NCBI RefSeq assembly: GCF_014656295.1
Contig: NZ_BNCD01000038.1
Location: 1 to 34,704 of the forward strand
Direction of reading: 5' to 3'
DNA length: 34,704 bases
From: Streptomyces sulfonofaciens
Lineage (GTDB): Bacteria > Actinomycetota > Actinomycetes > Streptomycetales > Streptomycetaceae
Part shown: piece after piece, positions 1 to 7,639 of the stretch
Layout: every line of letters begins with the position of its first letter
Numbering within the stretch: the stretch's first letter is position 1
Notes under the pieces: model-generated
What the model saw: the letters and a program-made list of their open reading frames with translations, nothing else
The model's database searches: none
Told to the model about the DNA's origin: nothing
Program-made: the position numbers and the translations under genes

Positions 1-131
1 GCTTTCCTCCGGGCGTTTCCCTTCGGTGTTTCCGACTCTATCAGATCCTTTCGGAGCCGATTCCCGGTCGGAGCGGGGCGTCATACTCGGCCTTGCGGCC
101 TTTCGACATTCACCACTTTAGCCGATTCCCG
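1..131 (-). promoter_or_regulatory. rRNA operon leader and promoter region (16S lies off the left edge)
   Basis: Read on the minus strand, bases 50 to 1 contain TCTGATAGAGTCGGAAAC followed by the CGCCCGGAGGAAAGC block. I recognise this as the conserved leader that precedes 16S rRNA in Streptomyces; the mature 16S should begin roughly 250 bases beyond base 1. The 12-mer CGGGAATCGGCT occurs twice (131-120 and 66-55). Possible -10 elements are TAAAGT (120-115), TATGAC (85-80) and TAGAGT (40-35), consistent with the multiple tandem promoters known for streptomycete rrn operons, but the -35 boxes are poor and I cannot say which are active. The operon is transcribed leftward, out of the window. Confidence 0.8.
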
Positions 132-173
132 CTGCGACCCAAAAACGAAGGTCGCACGGCCCTTGGCGGACTC

Positions 174-197
174 GCGTTTTCGGCATGCCGAAAACGC
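174..197. repeat. Perfect 24-bp palindrome upstream of the rrn operon
   Basis: Arms GCGTTTTCGG and CCGAAAACGC flank a central CATG, so the whole 24 bp is self-complementary. It lies about 55 bp upstream of the first rrn -10 candidate and about 110 bp past the stop of the glycosylase gene, which also runs leftward. It could be a dimeric regulator operator acting on rrn, or a hairpin terminating transcripts from the glycosylase gene. There is no U tract on either strand, and the AT-rich arms stand out in this GC-rich DNA. Confidence 0.75.
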
Positions 198-308
198 ACC
201 CGCCGAAGGGTGAATCGTAGGAGGTGGTATGGCCGCCTCCGGCTGCTGACTGAACGTCGTAACCGGCTCAAGCGGCTCGGGCTACGTTACGGATCCCGCG
301 AGGCCGAG

Positions 309-950
309 TCAAGTTCGCCGCTTGCGTGGCGTGTGGGGCCGGTAGGGGCTGACGGTGGGATCGTCGGCGATCCAGAACCGCCAGGGGTGGACACCGCCTT
401 CCCCGGCCACACCCGTACGCGGCCCGTTCATGACCTGGTCGGACCTGCTTGGCACGCCATGGAGGAGGCGCAGCGGGGAGTCAGGCCCGGCGCAGAGGTC
501 GGTGCCGTTGAGAGCCCGGTCGACATCCAGGGCCGTCGCCAGTCGTGCGGGACCTTTGGCCAGTTCCTTGTCATTTCGGGCCGACAGTCGACGTTTGCGG
601 GCGAGTTCCGCGCCTTGGATGATCTCTCCGGCCCGCAGCAGAACCCCGCTCGCCCTGCCCTCCGGACCGCACACGGCGTTGAGGCAGTGCCACATGCCGT
701 AGGTGAAGTAGACGTAGGCGTGGCCGGGCGGGCCGAACATCACGTCGTTGCGCGGAGTGCGGCCGCGGTAGGCGTGTGATCCCGGATCGGCCTCTCCGGC
801 GTACGCCTCGACCTCGGTGAGGCGGAGTTCGATCGGGCCCTCGGAGGTGTTGCGCACGAGCAGGCGTCCGAGGAGGTCCTCGGCCACATCCAGGACAGGG
901 CGGTCGAAGAACTCCCGGGCGAGGGGCGTACGGTCAGGGGCCGCGATCAT
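309..950 (-). CDS. 3-methyladenine DNA glycosylase (AAG/MPG type)
   Basis: A 213-residue base-excision repair enzyme of the Aag/MPG family, which removes alkylated purines such as 3-methyladenine from DNA. The core is clear: TEVEAYAG, SHAYRG, TPRNDVMF, HAYVYFTYGM and GVLLRAGE. By analogy with human AAG the water-activating Glu is E48, with Y50, H59 and R106 as the other conserved active-site residues. The ATG at 950 is chosen because the frame, although open far upstream to 1811, there only mirrors the opposite-strand Spo0M gene; the length fits the family. No strong Shine-Dalgarno is visible before this ATG. The gene diverges from spo0M across about 156 bp and runs toward the rRNA operon leader. 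Confidence 0.93.
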   Translation of the reverse strand: MIAAPDRTPLAREFFDRPVLDVAEDLLGRLLVRNTSEGPIELRLTEVEAYAGEADPGSHAYRGRTPRNDVMFGPPGHAYVYFTYGMWHCLNAVCGPEGRASGVLLRAGEIIQGAELARKRRLSARNDKELAKGPARLATALDVDRALNGTDLCAGPDSPLRLLHGVPSRSDQVMNGPRTGVAGEGGVHPWRFWIADDPTVSPYRPHTPRKRRT

Positions 951-1106
951 GAGGTCCGAGCGTAGTCCACAGGGTTGCCCGATCGAACGGCGCGGCCACC
1001 TCCGCGGCTGCCAGGATGAGGGCGCGCAACCGAACGCGGCCGAACCGCGTTTACGGATCAAGAAGCAGGTACGCAGACCACAGGCGCGGCCTGGGGAGGA
1101 GAGGGC

Positions 1107-1889
1107 ATGGGGTTCAAGAGGCTGCTTGCGAGTCTGGGGGCCGGGGGCGCTTCGGTCGAGACGGTGCTGAACGACGCCAACGTCGTGCCGGGCGGCGTTG
1201 TCCAGGGCGAGGTGCGGATCCAGGGTGGGTCCGTCGACCAGGAGATCCAGGGCCTGTCGGTGGGTCTGCAGGCCCGGGTCGAGGTCGAGGGCAACGACCA
1301 GGAGTTCAAGCAGGACATCGAGTTCATCAAGGTGCGGCTCGGCGGTGCCTTCCAGCTCCAGGCCGAGGCGGTGCACTCGGTGCCGTTCGGTCTGGAGATC
1401 CCATGGGAGACACCGGTCAGCAGCTTCTCCGGCCATGAGCTGCACGGCATTCACATCGGGGTCACGACGGAGCTGCAGATCGCCCACGCGGTGGACTCCG
1501 GCGATCTCGACCCGATCACGGTGCACCCGCTGCCGGCGCAGCAGGCGATCCTGGACGCCTTCGGGCGCCTCGGTTTCCACTTCAAGAACGCGGACATGGA
1601 GCGCGGTCACATCCGGGGCACGCGGCAGCAGCTCCCCTTCTACCAGGAGATCGAGTTCTACCCGCCGCAGCAGTACCGGGGCCTGAACCAGGTCGAGCTG
1701 AGCTTCGTGGCCGACGACCGCGAGATGGACGTCGTCCTGGAGATGGACAAGAAGCCGGGGCTCTTCAGCGAGGGCAGCGACACGTTCAGGTCCTTCGTGG
1801 TGGGGCTGCACGACTACCAGGCAACCGACTGGGCCGCTTATCTGAATCAGTGGATCTCGGAAGTCGGTAGCCGTCGCAACTGGTTCTAG
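1107..1889 (+). CDS. Spo0M-like sporulation-control protein
   Basis: A 260-residue protein of the Spo0M (SpoOM) family, which has an arrestin-like beta-sandwich architecture and was first linked to control of sporulation initiation in Bacillus. It begins MGFKRLLASLGAG, continues into the family core (ASVETVL, VVPGGVVQGEV, VPFGLEIPWETP), and ends with the C-terminal RSFVVGLHDY segment. The ATG is preceded by GGGAGGAG at normal spacing. It has no signal peptide or membrane segment, so it should be cytoplasmic. The PEBP gene follows 47 bp downstream on the same strand and may be cotranscribed. Its precise role in a streptomycete cannot be read from the sequence. Confidence 0.92.
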   Translation: MGFKRLLASLGAGGASVETVLNDANVVPGGVVQGEVRIQGGSVDQEIQGLSVGLQARVEVEGNDQEFKQDIEFIKVRLGGAFQLQAEAVHSVPFGLEIPWETPVSSFSGHELHGIHIGVTTELQIAHAVDSGDLDPITVHPLPAQQAILDAFGRLGFHFKNADMERGHIRGTRQQLPFYQEIEFYPPQQYRGLNQVELSFVADDREMDVVLEMDKKPGLFSEGSDTFRSFVVGLHDYQATDWAAYLNQWISEVGSRRNWF

Positions 1890-1936
1890 GTCCTAGGCTC
1901 GGCCCCGTAAGTTGTCACCGATCAGGAGGTGCCGTT

Positions 1937-2476
1937 GTGACCGAGCCCGACAGGCCGCCGCTTCCCCATGCATTCCATCCCCAGGTACCCGCTTTCACCG
2001 TGGTGAGCGAGGACGTGACGGAGGGGGCGACACTCAAGGACGCCCAGGTTCACGCGGCCGGGAACACCTCGCCGCACCTGCGGTGGGAGGGGTTCCCGCC
2101 GGAGACCAGGAGCTTCGCCGTCACCTGCTTCGATCCCGACGCTCCCACCGGCAGCGGGTTCTGGCACTGGGTCCTCTTCGACATCCCGGCCTCGGTGACC
2201 GAGCTGCCTGCGGGCGCGGGTAGCGGCTCGTTCGAGGGGCTGCCCAAGGGCGCGGTCCACGCGCGCAACGACTACGGCACGAAGGACTTCGGTGGCGCCG
2301 CGCCGCCCGCCGGGGACCCCGCCCACCGCTATGTGTTCACGGTGTACGCGGTCGACCAGGAGAAGCTGGGGCCCGACTCCGGTGCGAGCCCGGCCTTCGT
2401 CGGGTTCAACCTGCGCTTCCACACCCTGGCGCGGGCCCAGATGATCGGCCTGTACGCGGCCCCCGCCGAGGGGTGA
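1937..2476 (+). CDS. YbhB/YbcL family PEBP (Raf kinase inhibitor-like) protein
   Basis: A 179-residue phosphatidylethanolamine-binding protein family member. The family signatures are visible: TSPHLRW, CFDPDAPTGSGFWHWVLFDIP (the anion-pocket D-P-D-A-P and GSGFWHW motifs), then HRYVFTVYAVD. The start is GTG with an AGGAGG seven bases upstream. There is no signal peptide, so it is probably cytosolic. Bacterial members have no settled biochemical function; ligand binding at the conserved anion pocket is the only safe inference. It follows Spo0M closely and is followed by a 14-bp stem hairpin, suggesting a two-gene unit. Confidence 0.93.
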   Translation: MTEPDRPPLPHAFHPQVPAFTVVSEDVTEGATLKDAQVHAAGNTSPHLRWEGFPPETRSFAVTCFDPDAPTGSGFWHWVLFDIPASVTELPAGAGSGSFEGLPKGAVHARNDYGTKDFGGAAPPAGDPAHRYVFTVYAVDQEKLGPDSGASPAFVGFNLRFHTLARAQMIGLYAAPAEG

Positions 2477-2520
2477 CGCACTCCCGCGGTGGTTCCTGAC
2501 CGCGTCCGGTGGACCGCTCG

Positions 2521-2554
2521 CCCTGGGAGGACGTCCGGAAACGTTCTCCCAGGG
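2521..2554 (+). terminator. Intrinsic-type terminator hairpin after the PEBP gene
   Basis: Arms 2521-2534 and 2541-2554 form a 14-bp stem (one G-U pair) with loop CCGGAA, 45 bases past the PEBP stop. No U run follows, which is usual for streptomycete terminators. Confidence 0.7.
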
Positions 2555-2755
2555 GCCGCGCTCCGCCGGGGATGACGTTCCACGGGAGCCGTTGTCCTGT
2601 TCGACGGGCAGGATTCATACAACCTTTGCCCGTCTTCGACCTTGGCAGTGGTCGGAGGCGGGCATCTTTTATTGCGTTGTCCATCCCGGCGTGCCCGGCC
2701 AGAGTTGATCCCAGCCCGCCAGGGGGTGGGCCGGCGCGTACGGGAGGTGGGCGAG

Positions 2756-3262
2756 ATGCGGGTCACTCTGGTGCTCAACGCGAGCTTCGAACCGCTGTCG
2801 ACGGTGACGATGAACCGAGCCGTCGTCCTGGTGCTGCAGGACAAGGCCGTCGTCGAGGAGTCCCACCCCGCGCTGCGTGTGCGTGCCGCCGCCGTGGACC
2901 TTCCGGTGCCACGGGTGATCAGGCTCTGCCGGTATGTCCGGGTGCCGTTCCGAAGACGTGCTCCATGGTCGAGGCGGGGCGTTCTGGTACGCGATCAACA
3001 CAGGTGTGCCTACTGCGGCAGGCGGGCGACCACCGTGGACCACGTGGTGCCGCGGTCCGCGGGAGGTGCGGACTCCTGGCTGAACACGGTGGCGTCCTGC
3101 GCGGAGGACAACCACCGCAAGGCGAACCGCACCCCGGAGGAGGCGGGTATGGCGCTGCTGCGTGAGCCCTTCGAACCGACCCCGGCGGACGCGATGCTGC
3201 TCGCCCTGGGCCGTGCGGAGCGCGGCGCCCTGCCGGAGTGGCTGGCGGCGCCCGCGGCGTAG
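2756..3262 (+). CDS. HNH endonuclease
   Basis: A 168-residue HNH-family protein. The first 70 residues (MRVTLVLNASFEPLSTV...) match the N-terminal extension seen on actinobacterial HNH proteins; the nuclease fold is at about 76-125, with RCAYCG (C84, C87), the catalytic TVDHVVPRSAGG (H96), W-LN (N110) and NHRK (N119, H120). The second zinc knuckle is imperfect: C115 is followed by Asp at 118 where many relatives have a second Cys (C-A-E-D instead of CxxC). The ATG at 2756 has GGGAGGTGG just upstream; the frame is open further 5' but lacks a better site. Substrate unknown; it could be housekeeping or defensive, and nothing nearby decides this. Confidence 0.9.
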   Translation: MRVTLVLNASFEPLSTVTMNRAVVLVLQDKAVVEESHPALRVRAAAVDLPVPRVIRLCRYVRVPFRRRAPWSRRGVLVRDQHRCAYCGRRATTVDHVVPRSAGGADSWLNTVASCAEDNHRKANRTPEEAGMALLREPFEPTPADAMLLALGRAERGALPEWLAAPAA

Positions 3263-3312
3263 GCCGTCCGGTACGGGGCGGGACCGGCGGACGGACACCG
3301 GGGCCTGCGTCA

Positions 3313-3367
3313 AGATCGAACGGAGCAGCCCCCGTCCGCGAGGGACGGGGGCTGCTCCGTTCGATCT
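3313..3367. terminator. Bidirectional terminator, perfect 25-bp stem
   Basis: Arms 3313-3337 and 3343-3367 are exactly complementary over 25 bp with a 5-nt loop GCGAG. It sits between the convergent HNH (plus) and SPFH (minus) genes, 12 bp from the SPFH stop, and should end transcripts from both sides. Confidence 0.93.
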
Positions 3368-3378
3368 CGGCCTTCGGA

Positions 3379-4314
3379 TCAGTCGATGCGGGGCTGCTCG
3401 CGCAGCTCCTTGCCGTTCGCCGGGGCGGGGCCGCCTGCCATCGGACCGAAATTGCCGAAGGCACCGGAGAGGCCCTTGAGGGCGTCGCCGATCTCGCTGG
3501 GCACGATCCAGAGCTTGTTGGCGTCACCCTCGGCGATCTTCGGAAGCATCTGCAGGTACTGGTAGGAGAGCAGCTTCTGGTCCGGGTCGCCGGCGTGGAT
3601 GGACTCGAAGACCGTACGGATGGCCTGGGCCTCGCCCTCGGCGCGCAGCGCGGCCGCCTTGGCCTCGCCCTCGGCGCGCAGGATGGCGGACTGCTTCTCG
3701 CCCTCGGCGCGCAGGATCTCGGACTGCCGGACGCCTTCGGCCTGGAGGATGGCGGCACGCTTGTCACGGTCGGCGCGCATCTGCTTCTCCATCGAGTCCT
3801 GGATGGAGGTCGGCGGCTCGATCGCCTTCAGCTCGACGCGGTTGACGCGGATGCCCCACTTGCCGGTCGCCTCGTCGAGCACGCCGCGCAGGGCGGCGTT
3901 GATCTCCTCGCGGGAGGTGAGCGTGCGCTCCAGGTCCATGCCGCCGATGATGTTGCGCAGGGTGGTGACCGTGAGCTGCTCGATGGCCTGGATGTAGCTG
4001 GCGACCTCGTAGGTCGCGGCGCGGGCGTCGGTCACCTGGTAGTAGATGACGGTGTCGATGTTGACGACCAGGTTGTCCTGGGTGATCACCGGCTGCGGCG
4101 GGAACGGCACGACCTGTTCTCGCAGGTCGATGCGGTTGCGGATGGTGTCGATGAAGGGCACGACGATGTTGAGGCCGGCGTTGAGCGTGCGGGTGTAGCG
4201 GCCGAAGCGCTCCACGATCGCCGCGCTGGCCTGTGGGATGACCTGGATGGTCTTGATCAGGGCGATGAAGACCAGCACCACCAGAATGATCAGGACGATG
4301 ATGATCGGTTCCAT
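3379..4314 (-). CDS. SPFH/Band 7 (stomatin-like) membrane protein
   Basis: A 311-residue stomatin/prohibitin-family protein. An N-terminal hydrophobic anchor (residues 4-20) is followed by the Band 7 domain (about 22-180: IPQASAAIVERFGRY, GLNIVVPF, LREQVVPFPPQPVITQDN) and a charged coiled-coil of four 11-residue repeats at 187-230 (xxILRAEGExx). The C-terminus is glycine/proline-rich. Such proteins oligomerise on the inner membrane and scaffold proteases or membrane microdomains. The ATG has GGGGAAG upstream. NfeD lies 172 bp upstream on the same strand, the classic SPFH-NfeD partnership, so the two probably work as one complex. Confidence 0.94.
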   Translation of the reverse strand: MEPIIIVLIILVVLVFIALIKTIQVIPQASAAIVERFGRYTRTLNAGLNIVVPFIDTIRNRIDLREQVVPFPPQPVITQDNLVVNIDTVIYYQVTDARAATYEVASYIQAIEQLTVTTLRNIIGGMDLERTLTSREEINAALRGVLDEATGKWGIRVNRVELKAIEPPTSIQDSMEKQMRADRDKRAAILQAEGVRQSEILRAEGEKQSAILRAEGEAKAAALRAEGEAQAIRTVFESIHAGDPDQKLLSYQYLQMLPKIAEGDANKLWIVPSEIGDALKGLSGAFGNFGPMAGGPAPANGKELREQPRID

Positions 4315-4486
4315 CGTGACTTCCCCGTACCCTTCTTGCCTCGGCTGTTCCGGAAGATCCGTGCTTCTTGTAGATCTTGCATGTCGAGTCTGTCAGACGC
4401 CCGCGTGTTGTGGGCGACTTCCGGCAACTCCGCCTGCACAAAAGGCGGTTCGGTGCGAGGGAGCAGGATGGTGCGGGTGCCCGGGC

Positions 4487-4915
4487 TCAGATGACGACGG
4501 CCGTGGCACCGTCGATCTCCACGACGTCGACTTCCTGTCCCACTTCGTAGCTCTGGGTGCCGTCGAGCGAGCGTGCCGACCAGATCTCGCCGGCGAGCTT
4601 GATCCGTCCGCCGCCGCTGTCGACGCGCTCCAGGACCACGGCCTGCTTGCCTTTCAGGGCATCGACGCCGGTGGCCAGTTCGGGCCGCTGCAGGCGGTGT
4701 CTGTTGGCGATGCGCCGCACGACGGCGATGAGTGCGACCGATAGGATCACGAAGACCAGGACCTGGAGGACGACACCGCCTCCCAGGGCTGCGACCACGG
4801 CAGCCGCGACGGCCCCTACGGCAAACATCCCGAATTCGGGCATCGCGGTCACTACGAGCGGGATTCCGAGCGCGACGGCTCCGATCAGCCACCACACCCA
4901 TGCGTCGATGTCCAC
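4487..4915 (-). CDS. NfeD family protein (short form)
   Basis: A 142-residue short NfeD protein: two hydrophobic spans (about 8-32 and 34-66), then a C-terminal OB-fold (about 85-142) with GKQAVVLERV, GRIKLAGEIWSARS and VDVVEIDGATAVV. It lacks the ClpP-like protease domain of long NfeD proteins. NfeD OB-folds are thought to bind the partner SPFH protein, encoded next in the operon. The GTG start at 4915 is taken from the family N-terminus (MDIDAWVWWLIG); its Shine-Dalgarno is weak, since GGAGCGG lies about 15 bases away. The ABC ATPase gene ends 66 bp upstream on the same strand. Confidence 0.9.
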   Translation of the reverse strand: MDIDAWVWWLIGAVALGIPLVVTAMPEFGMFAVGAVAAAVVAALGGGVVLQVLVFVILSVALIAVVRRIANRHRLQRPELATGVDALKGKQAVVLERVDSGGGRIKLAGEIWSARSLDGTQSYEVGQEVDVVEIDGATAVVI

Positions 4916-4981
4916 ATCGCCATGGTAGGACCGCTCCCCCGCCGCGGACAGACCTCCTGTCAGGGCATCGGGAAGTCCACG

Positions 4982-5773
4982 TCAGGACATGGGCAGGCCC
5001 TGGGCGGTCCAGCGCCGGCCGATCTGCTCGACGATCAGGGGGAGTCCGAAGCAGCGGGACAGGTTGCGCGAGGTGAGTTCGATCTCCAGGGGACCGGCCG
5101 CGAGCACCTTGCCCTGACGGATCATCAGCACGTGGGTGAAGCCCGGGGCGATCTCCTCGACATGGTGGGTGACCATGATCATCGAGGGCGCGATGGGGTC
5201 GCTTGCGAGCCTGCCGAGGCGGCGCACCAGGTCCTCCCTGCCGCCGAGGTCGAGCCCCGCGGCGGGCTCGTCCAGGAGGAGCAGTTCGGGATCGGTCATC
5301 AGGGCACGGGCGATGAGGGTGCGCTTGCGTTCCCCCTCGGAGAGGGTGCCGAATCTGCGGTCCAGGTACTCGTTCATGCCGAGGCGGTCGAGGAAGGCGC
5401 GGGCGCGCTGTTCGTCGATGTCCTCGTAGTCCTCGTGCCAGCCGGCGGTCATGCCGTAGGCGGCGGTGAGCACGGTCTGCAGAACCGTCTGGCGCTTGGG
5501 CAGCTTCTCGGCCATGGCGATCCCTGCGATACCGATGCGGGGGCGGAGTTCGAAGACGTCCACCTTGCCCAGTCGCTCACCGAGGATGCTGACGGTGCCC
5601 CTGCTCGGGAAGAGGTAGCTGGAAGCGACGTTGAGAAGAGTGGTCTTCCCCGCACCGTTCGGCCCCAGGATGACCCAACGCTCCCCCTCCTTGACCGACC
5701 AGGAGACCTGGTCCACCAGAGCCCGGCCCTCGCGGACCACGGATACGTCCTCCAGCTCCAGTACATCGCTCAT
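4982..5773 (-). CDS. ABC transporter ATP-binding protein (YlmA-like, no partner permease)
   Basis: A 263-residue stand-alone ABC ATPase. Walker A GPNGAGKT (37-44), signature LSEGE (144-148), Walker B LLLLDEP (164-170, E169) and switch H203 are all present, so it should hydrolyse ATP. No membrane permease is encoded beside it. The start at 5773 is chosen because GGGAGA lies 10 bases upstream; an in-frame ATG at 5791 has a poorer site, and the frame extends to 5854. It precedes nfeD and the SPFH gene on the same strand, but a common operon is only suggested by orientation. The transported substrate, or whether it transports at all, is not evident. Confidence 0.9.
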   Translation of the reverse strand: MSDVLELEDVSVVREGRALVDQVSWSVKEGERWVILGPNGAGKTTLLNVASSYLFPSRGTVSILGERLGKVDVFELRPRIGIAGIAMAEKLPKRQTVLQTVLTAAYGMTAGWHEDYEDIDEQRARAFLDRLGMNEYLDRRFGTLSEGERKRTLIARALMTDPELLLLDEPAAGLDLGGREDLVRRLGRLASDPIAPSMIMVTHHVEEIAPGFTHVLMIRQGKVLAAGPLEIELTSRNLSRCFGLPLIVEQIGRRWTAQGLPMS

Positions 5774-5897
5774 GAGCGCGTTGTCTCCCATTGCAGTCTC
5801 GGCCGTAAGCCGTCTCGGCTGTCGTGTGCGCCTGTGGACGCAGCCCCCAGGCAAAACCTACGCCACCACTTGTGCGGACCGTCCCATCGGCCGTCCC

Positions 5898-5903
5898 TAG
5901 GGT
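5898..5903 (+). promoter_or_regulatory. Candidate -10 (TAGGGT) 7 nt before the start codon
   Basis: TAGGGT ends 7 bases before the ATG at 5911, the geometry of leaderless actinobacterial mRNAs. The overlapping GGGTGG could instead act as a weak Shine-Dalgarno. No convincing -35 is visible. Confidence 0.4.
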
Positions 5904-5910
5904 GGTACCC

Positions 5911-6699
5911 ATGCTCTCGGAACCACGCTCTGGACGGTTGGCCGCTTGGGGAAATGCCCTTTTGGCCGGATTGATCTCACCGGATGACGCGGTCCTCGCC
6001 GCGGTCGGCGAAGACGCTGTGCACCGCGTCACCGGGCTGCCCGGCGAGGAGGGACCCGTCGGGCTCACACTGGCGCTCGGCCGGCTGCGTGCGCTCGGTG
6101 TGACCGGGCTGCGGGTGGCGCTGCCCGCGCCGGGCCACCCGCTCGGTCTCAGCGGCCCGCCCGCCTTCAACGCACGCGCCCTGGAGGCGGGAGAGGCGGT
6201 GGTCTGCCAGGGCGCCGCGCTGGGCCTCGTACCCGAGGTGTCGGAGGCGGGGCCGGCGGGCGACGTGCACGTGGAGGTCCTCTGGGCCTGTCTGGCGGTA
6301 CGGGAGGCGCCGCCCGCGGACGTGCCGTCGCTCGGCGAGGCGGAGCGTGAGCTCGCGGAGGCCCTCAGGGAGGCCACGACGGTCCTGTCACGGCTGGACG
6401 TGGCGGCGTCCGGGCCGGCCGCCGAGGCGGCGGTCGACGCCTACCGCGCGCGGGCCGAGCGCGGCCGCGAGCCGCTGGCGCCCGGCTACCCGCCACGGGC
6501 GGTCCGGGTCCTGGAACTGGCCCAGCGGGTGGCACTGCTCGTCTCGGTGGCTCACGAGAACGGGCACGGCGGGGCCGTGAGCGCCTCGGAGATGGCCGCG
6601 CGGACCGAGGCCCTGCGCCCGGTCGAGCGCACCGCCAGGCGGGCCCAGGTGGCGGCGTACAACGCCTATGTGGAGGAGCGGGAGCGCAGGGCACGGTGA
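5911..6699 (+). CDS. Conserved hypothetical protein, Ala/Arg-rich
   Basis: A 262-residue soluble protein I cannot assign to a named family. It opens MLSEPRSGRLAAWGNALLAGL, contains a region rich in Gly and Pro (around 60-90: LRVALPAPGHPLGLSGPP), and ends in long helical stretches rich in Ala, Glu and Arg (about 140-262). No transmembrane span, signal peptide or catalytic motif is apparent. I chose the ATG at 5911 because protein-like composition starts there, although the frame opens at 5824. It diverges from the ABC ATPase gene across about 137 bp. GC3 bias and length make it very likely a real gene. Confidence 0.82.
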   Translation: MLSEPRSGRLAAWGNALLAGLISPDDAVLAAVGEDAVHRVTGLPGEEGPVGLTLALGRLRALGVTGLRVALPAPGHPLGLSGPPAFNARALEAGEAVVCQGAALGLVPEVSEAGPAGDVHVEVLWACLAVREAPPADVPSLGEAERELAEALREATTVLSRLDVAASGPAAEAAVDAYRARAERGREPLAPGYPPRAVRVLELAQRVALLVSVAHENGHGGAVSASEMAARTEALRPVERTARRAQVAAYNAYVEERERRAR

Positions 6700-6790
6700 G
6701 GCCGGGCCCGGCACGCCCCTCCAGGGGCGCGCCCACCCGCGCCCGGCTCGCCGGACTCGCGCGTCGTGTGCGCCGTGTGCACCGTCTCGC

Positions 6791-6839
6791 CCGCGTCTGT
6801 TGCGTCCGTCACTCGCTCCGCGTCTGTTGCGTCCGTCAC
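6791..6839. repeat. 22-bp direct repeat, period 27
   Basis: Two exact 22-bp copies at 6791-6812 and 6818-6839, separated by 5 bases, in the 241-bp gap between convergent genes. The flanks look like degraded further copies. The period is a multiple of three, but I see no gene here. Confidence 0.85.
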
Positions 6840-6940
6840 GTGCCCGCTCCTGCCGCGTCCGCCGCATCGGCCACGGCGGGGCGGCGGGGGGCGGCGGCCA
6901 CGCCCGCTGCGGCCGCCGCGCGTGTCCACCGCCGTGTCCC

Positions 6941-7639
6941 TCAGCCGGTCACACCATGGCGGACCGCCCACAGGGCCGCCTGGGTGCGGTCCGCGAGGTC
7001 GAGCTTCATGAGGATGTTCGACACATGCGTCTTGACGGTCTTCTCGGAGAGGACGAGCGCCCTGGCGATCTCGCGGTTGGAGCGGCCGTCGGCGATGAGG
7101 CCGAGCACCTCGCGCTCACGCTCCGTGAGTGATCCGGCCCTCCCCTGTCCGTTGCCCGTCTCGTCCTGTGCGAGGAGGGCACCCGCGACCTCGGGTTGCA
7201 GCAGTATGTGGCCGGCGTGCACGGAACGGATGGCCCCGGCCAGGGCGTCCGGATCGATGTCCTTGTAGACGTACCCGGCGGCACCGGCGCGCAGGGCGGG
7301 GACGACCGTGCGCTGCTCGGTGAAGCTGGTGACGATGAGCACGCGCGCGGGGTTGGCCTGCTCGCGGAGCTTGCGCAGGGCCTCCACCCCGTCCATGCCG
7401 GGCATCTTGACGTCCATCAGGACGACGTCGGGCTCCAGCTCCTCGGCGCGGGCGACGCCTTCCGCGCCGTCCGCCGCCTCGCCGACGACCTCGATGTCGT
7501 CCTGCACCTCCAGGAAGGTGCGCAGACCGCGGCGGACCACCTGGTGGTCGTCGACCAGCAGCACCCGGATCGGGCCGCCGGCCGGCCGCCGCCGGCCCTG
7601 CTGCGGGCCGCTGCCCGCCGCCTCTGTGTCGTCAGCCAC
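6941..7639 (-). CDS. NarL/LuxR-family response regulator
   Basis: A 232-residue two-component response regulator. The receiver domain (about 24-140) has the acidic pair D30/D31, phospho-acceptor D76 in VVLMDVKMPGMDG, T104 and K126. The C-terminal LuxR-type helix-turn-helix (about 168-228) carries LTEREREVLGLIADGRSNREIA and SEKTVKTHVSNILMKL. A 20-residue disordered leader precedes the receiver. The GTG start is fixed by GGAGGT five bases before it and by overlap with the kinase stop: 7632-7639 is shared, implying translational coupling. It is surely phosphorylated by the upstream kinase. Target genes are not evident. Confidence 0.94.
   Translation of the reverse strand: MADDTEAAGSGPQQGRRRPAGGPIRVLLVDDHQVVRRGLRTFLEVQDDIEVVGEAADGAEGVARAEELEPDVVLMDVKMPGMDGVEALRKLREQANPARVLIVTSFTEQRTVVPALRAGAAGYVYKDIDPDALAGAIRSVHAGHILLQPEVAGALLAQDETGNGQGRAGSLTEREREVLGLIADGRSNREIARALVLSEKTVKTHVSNILMKLDLADRTQAALWAVRHGVTG

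Noticed and set aside
93..779. Plus-strand frames over the rrn leader and glycosylase
   Set aside because: They run across a recognised rRNA leader and opposite a glycosylase with an intact active site.
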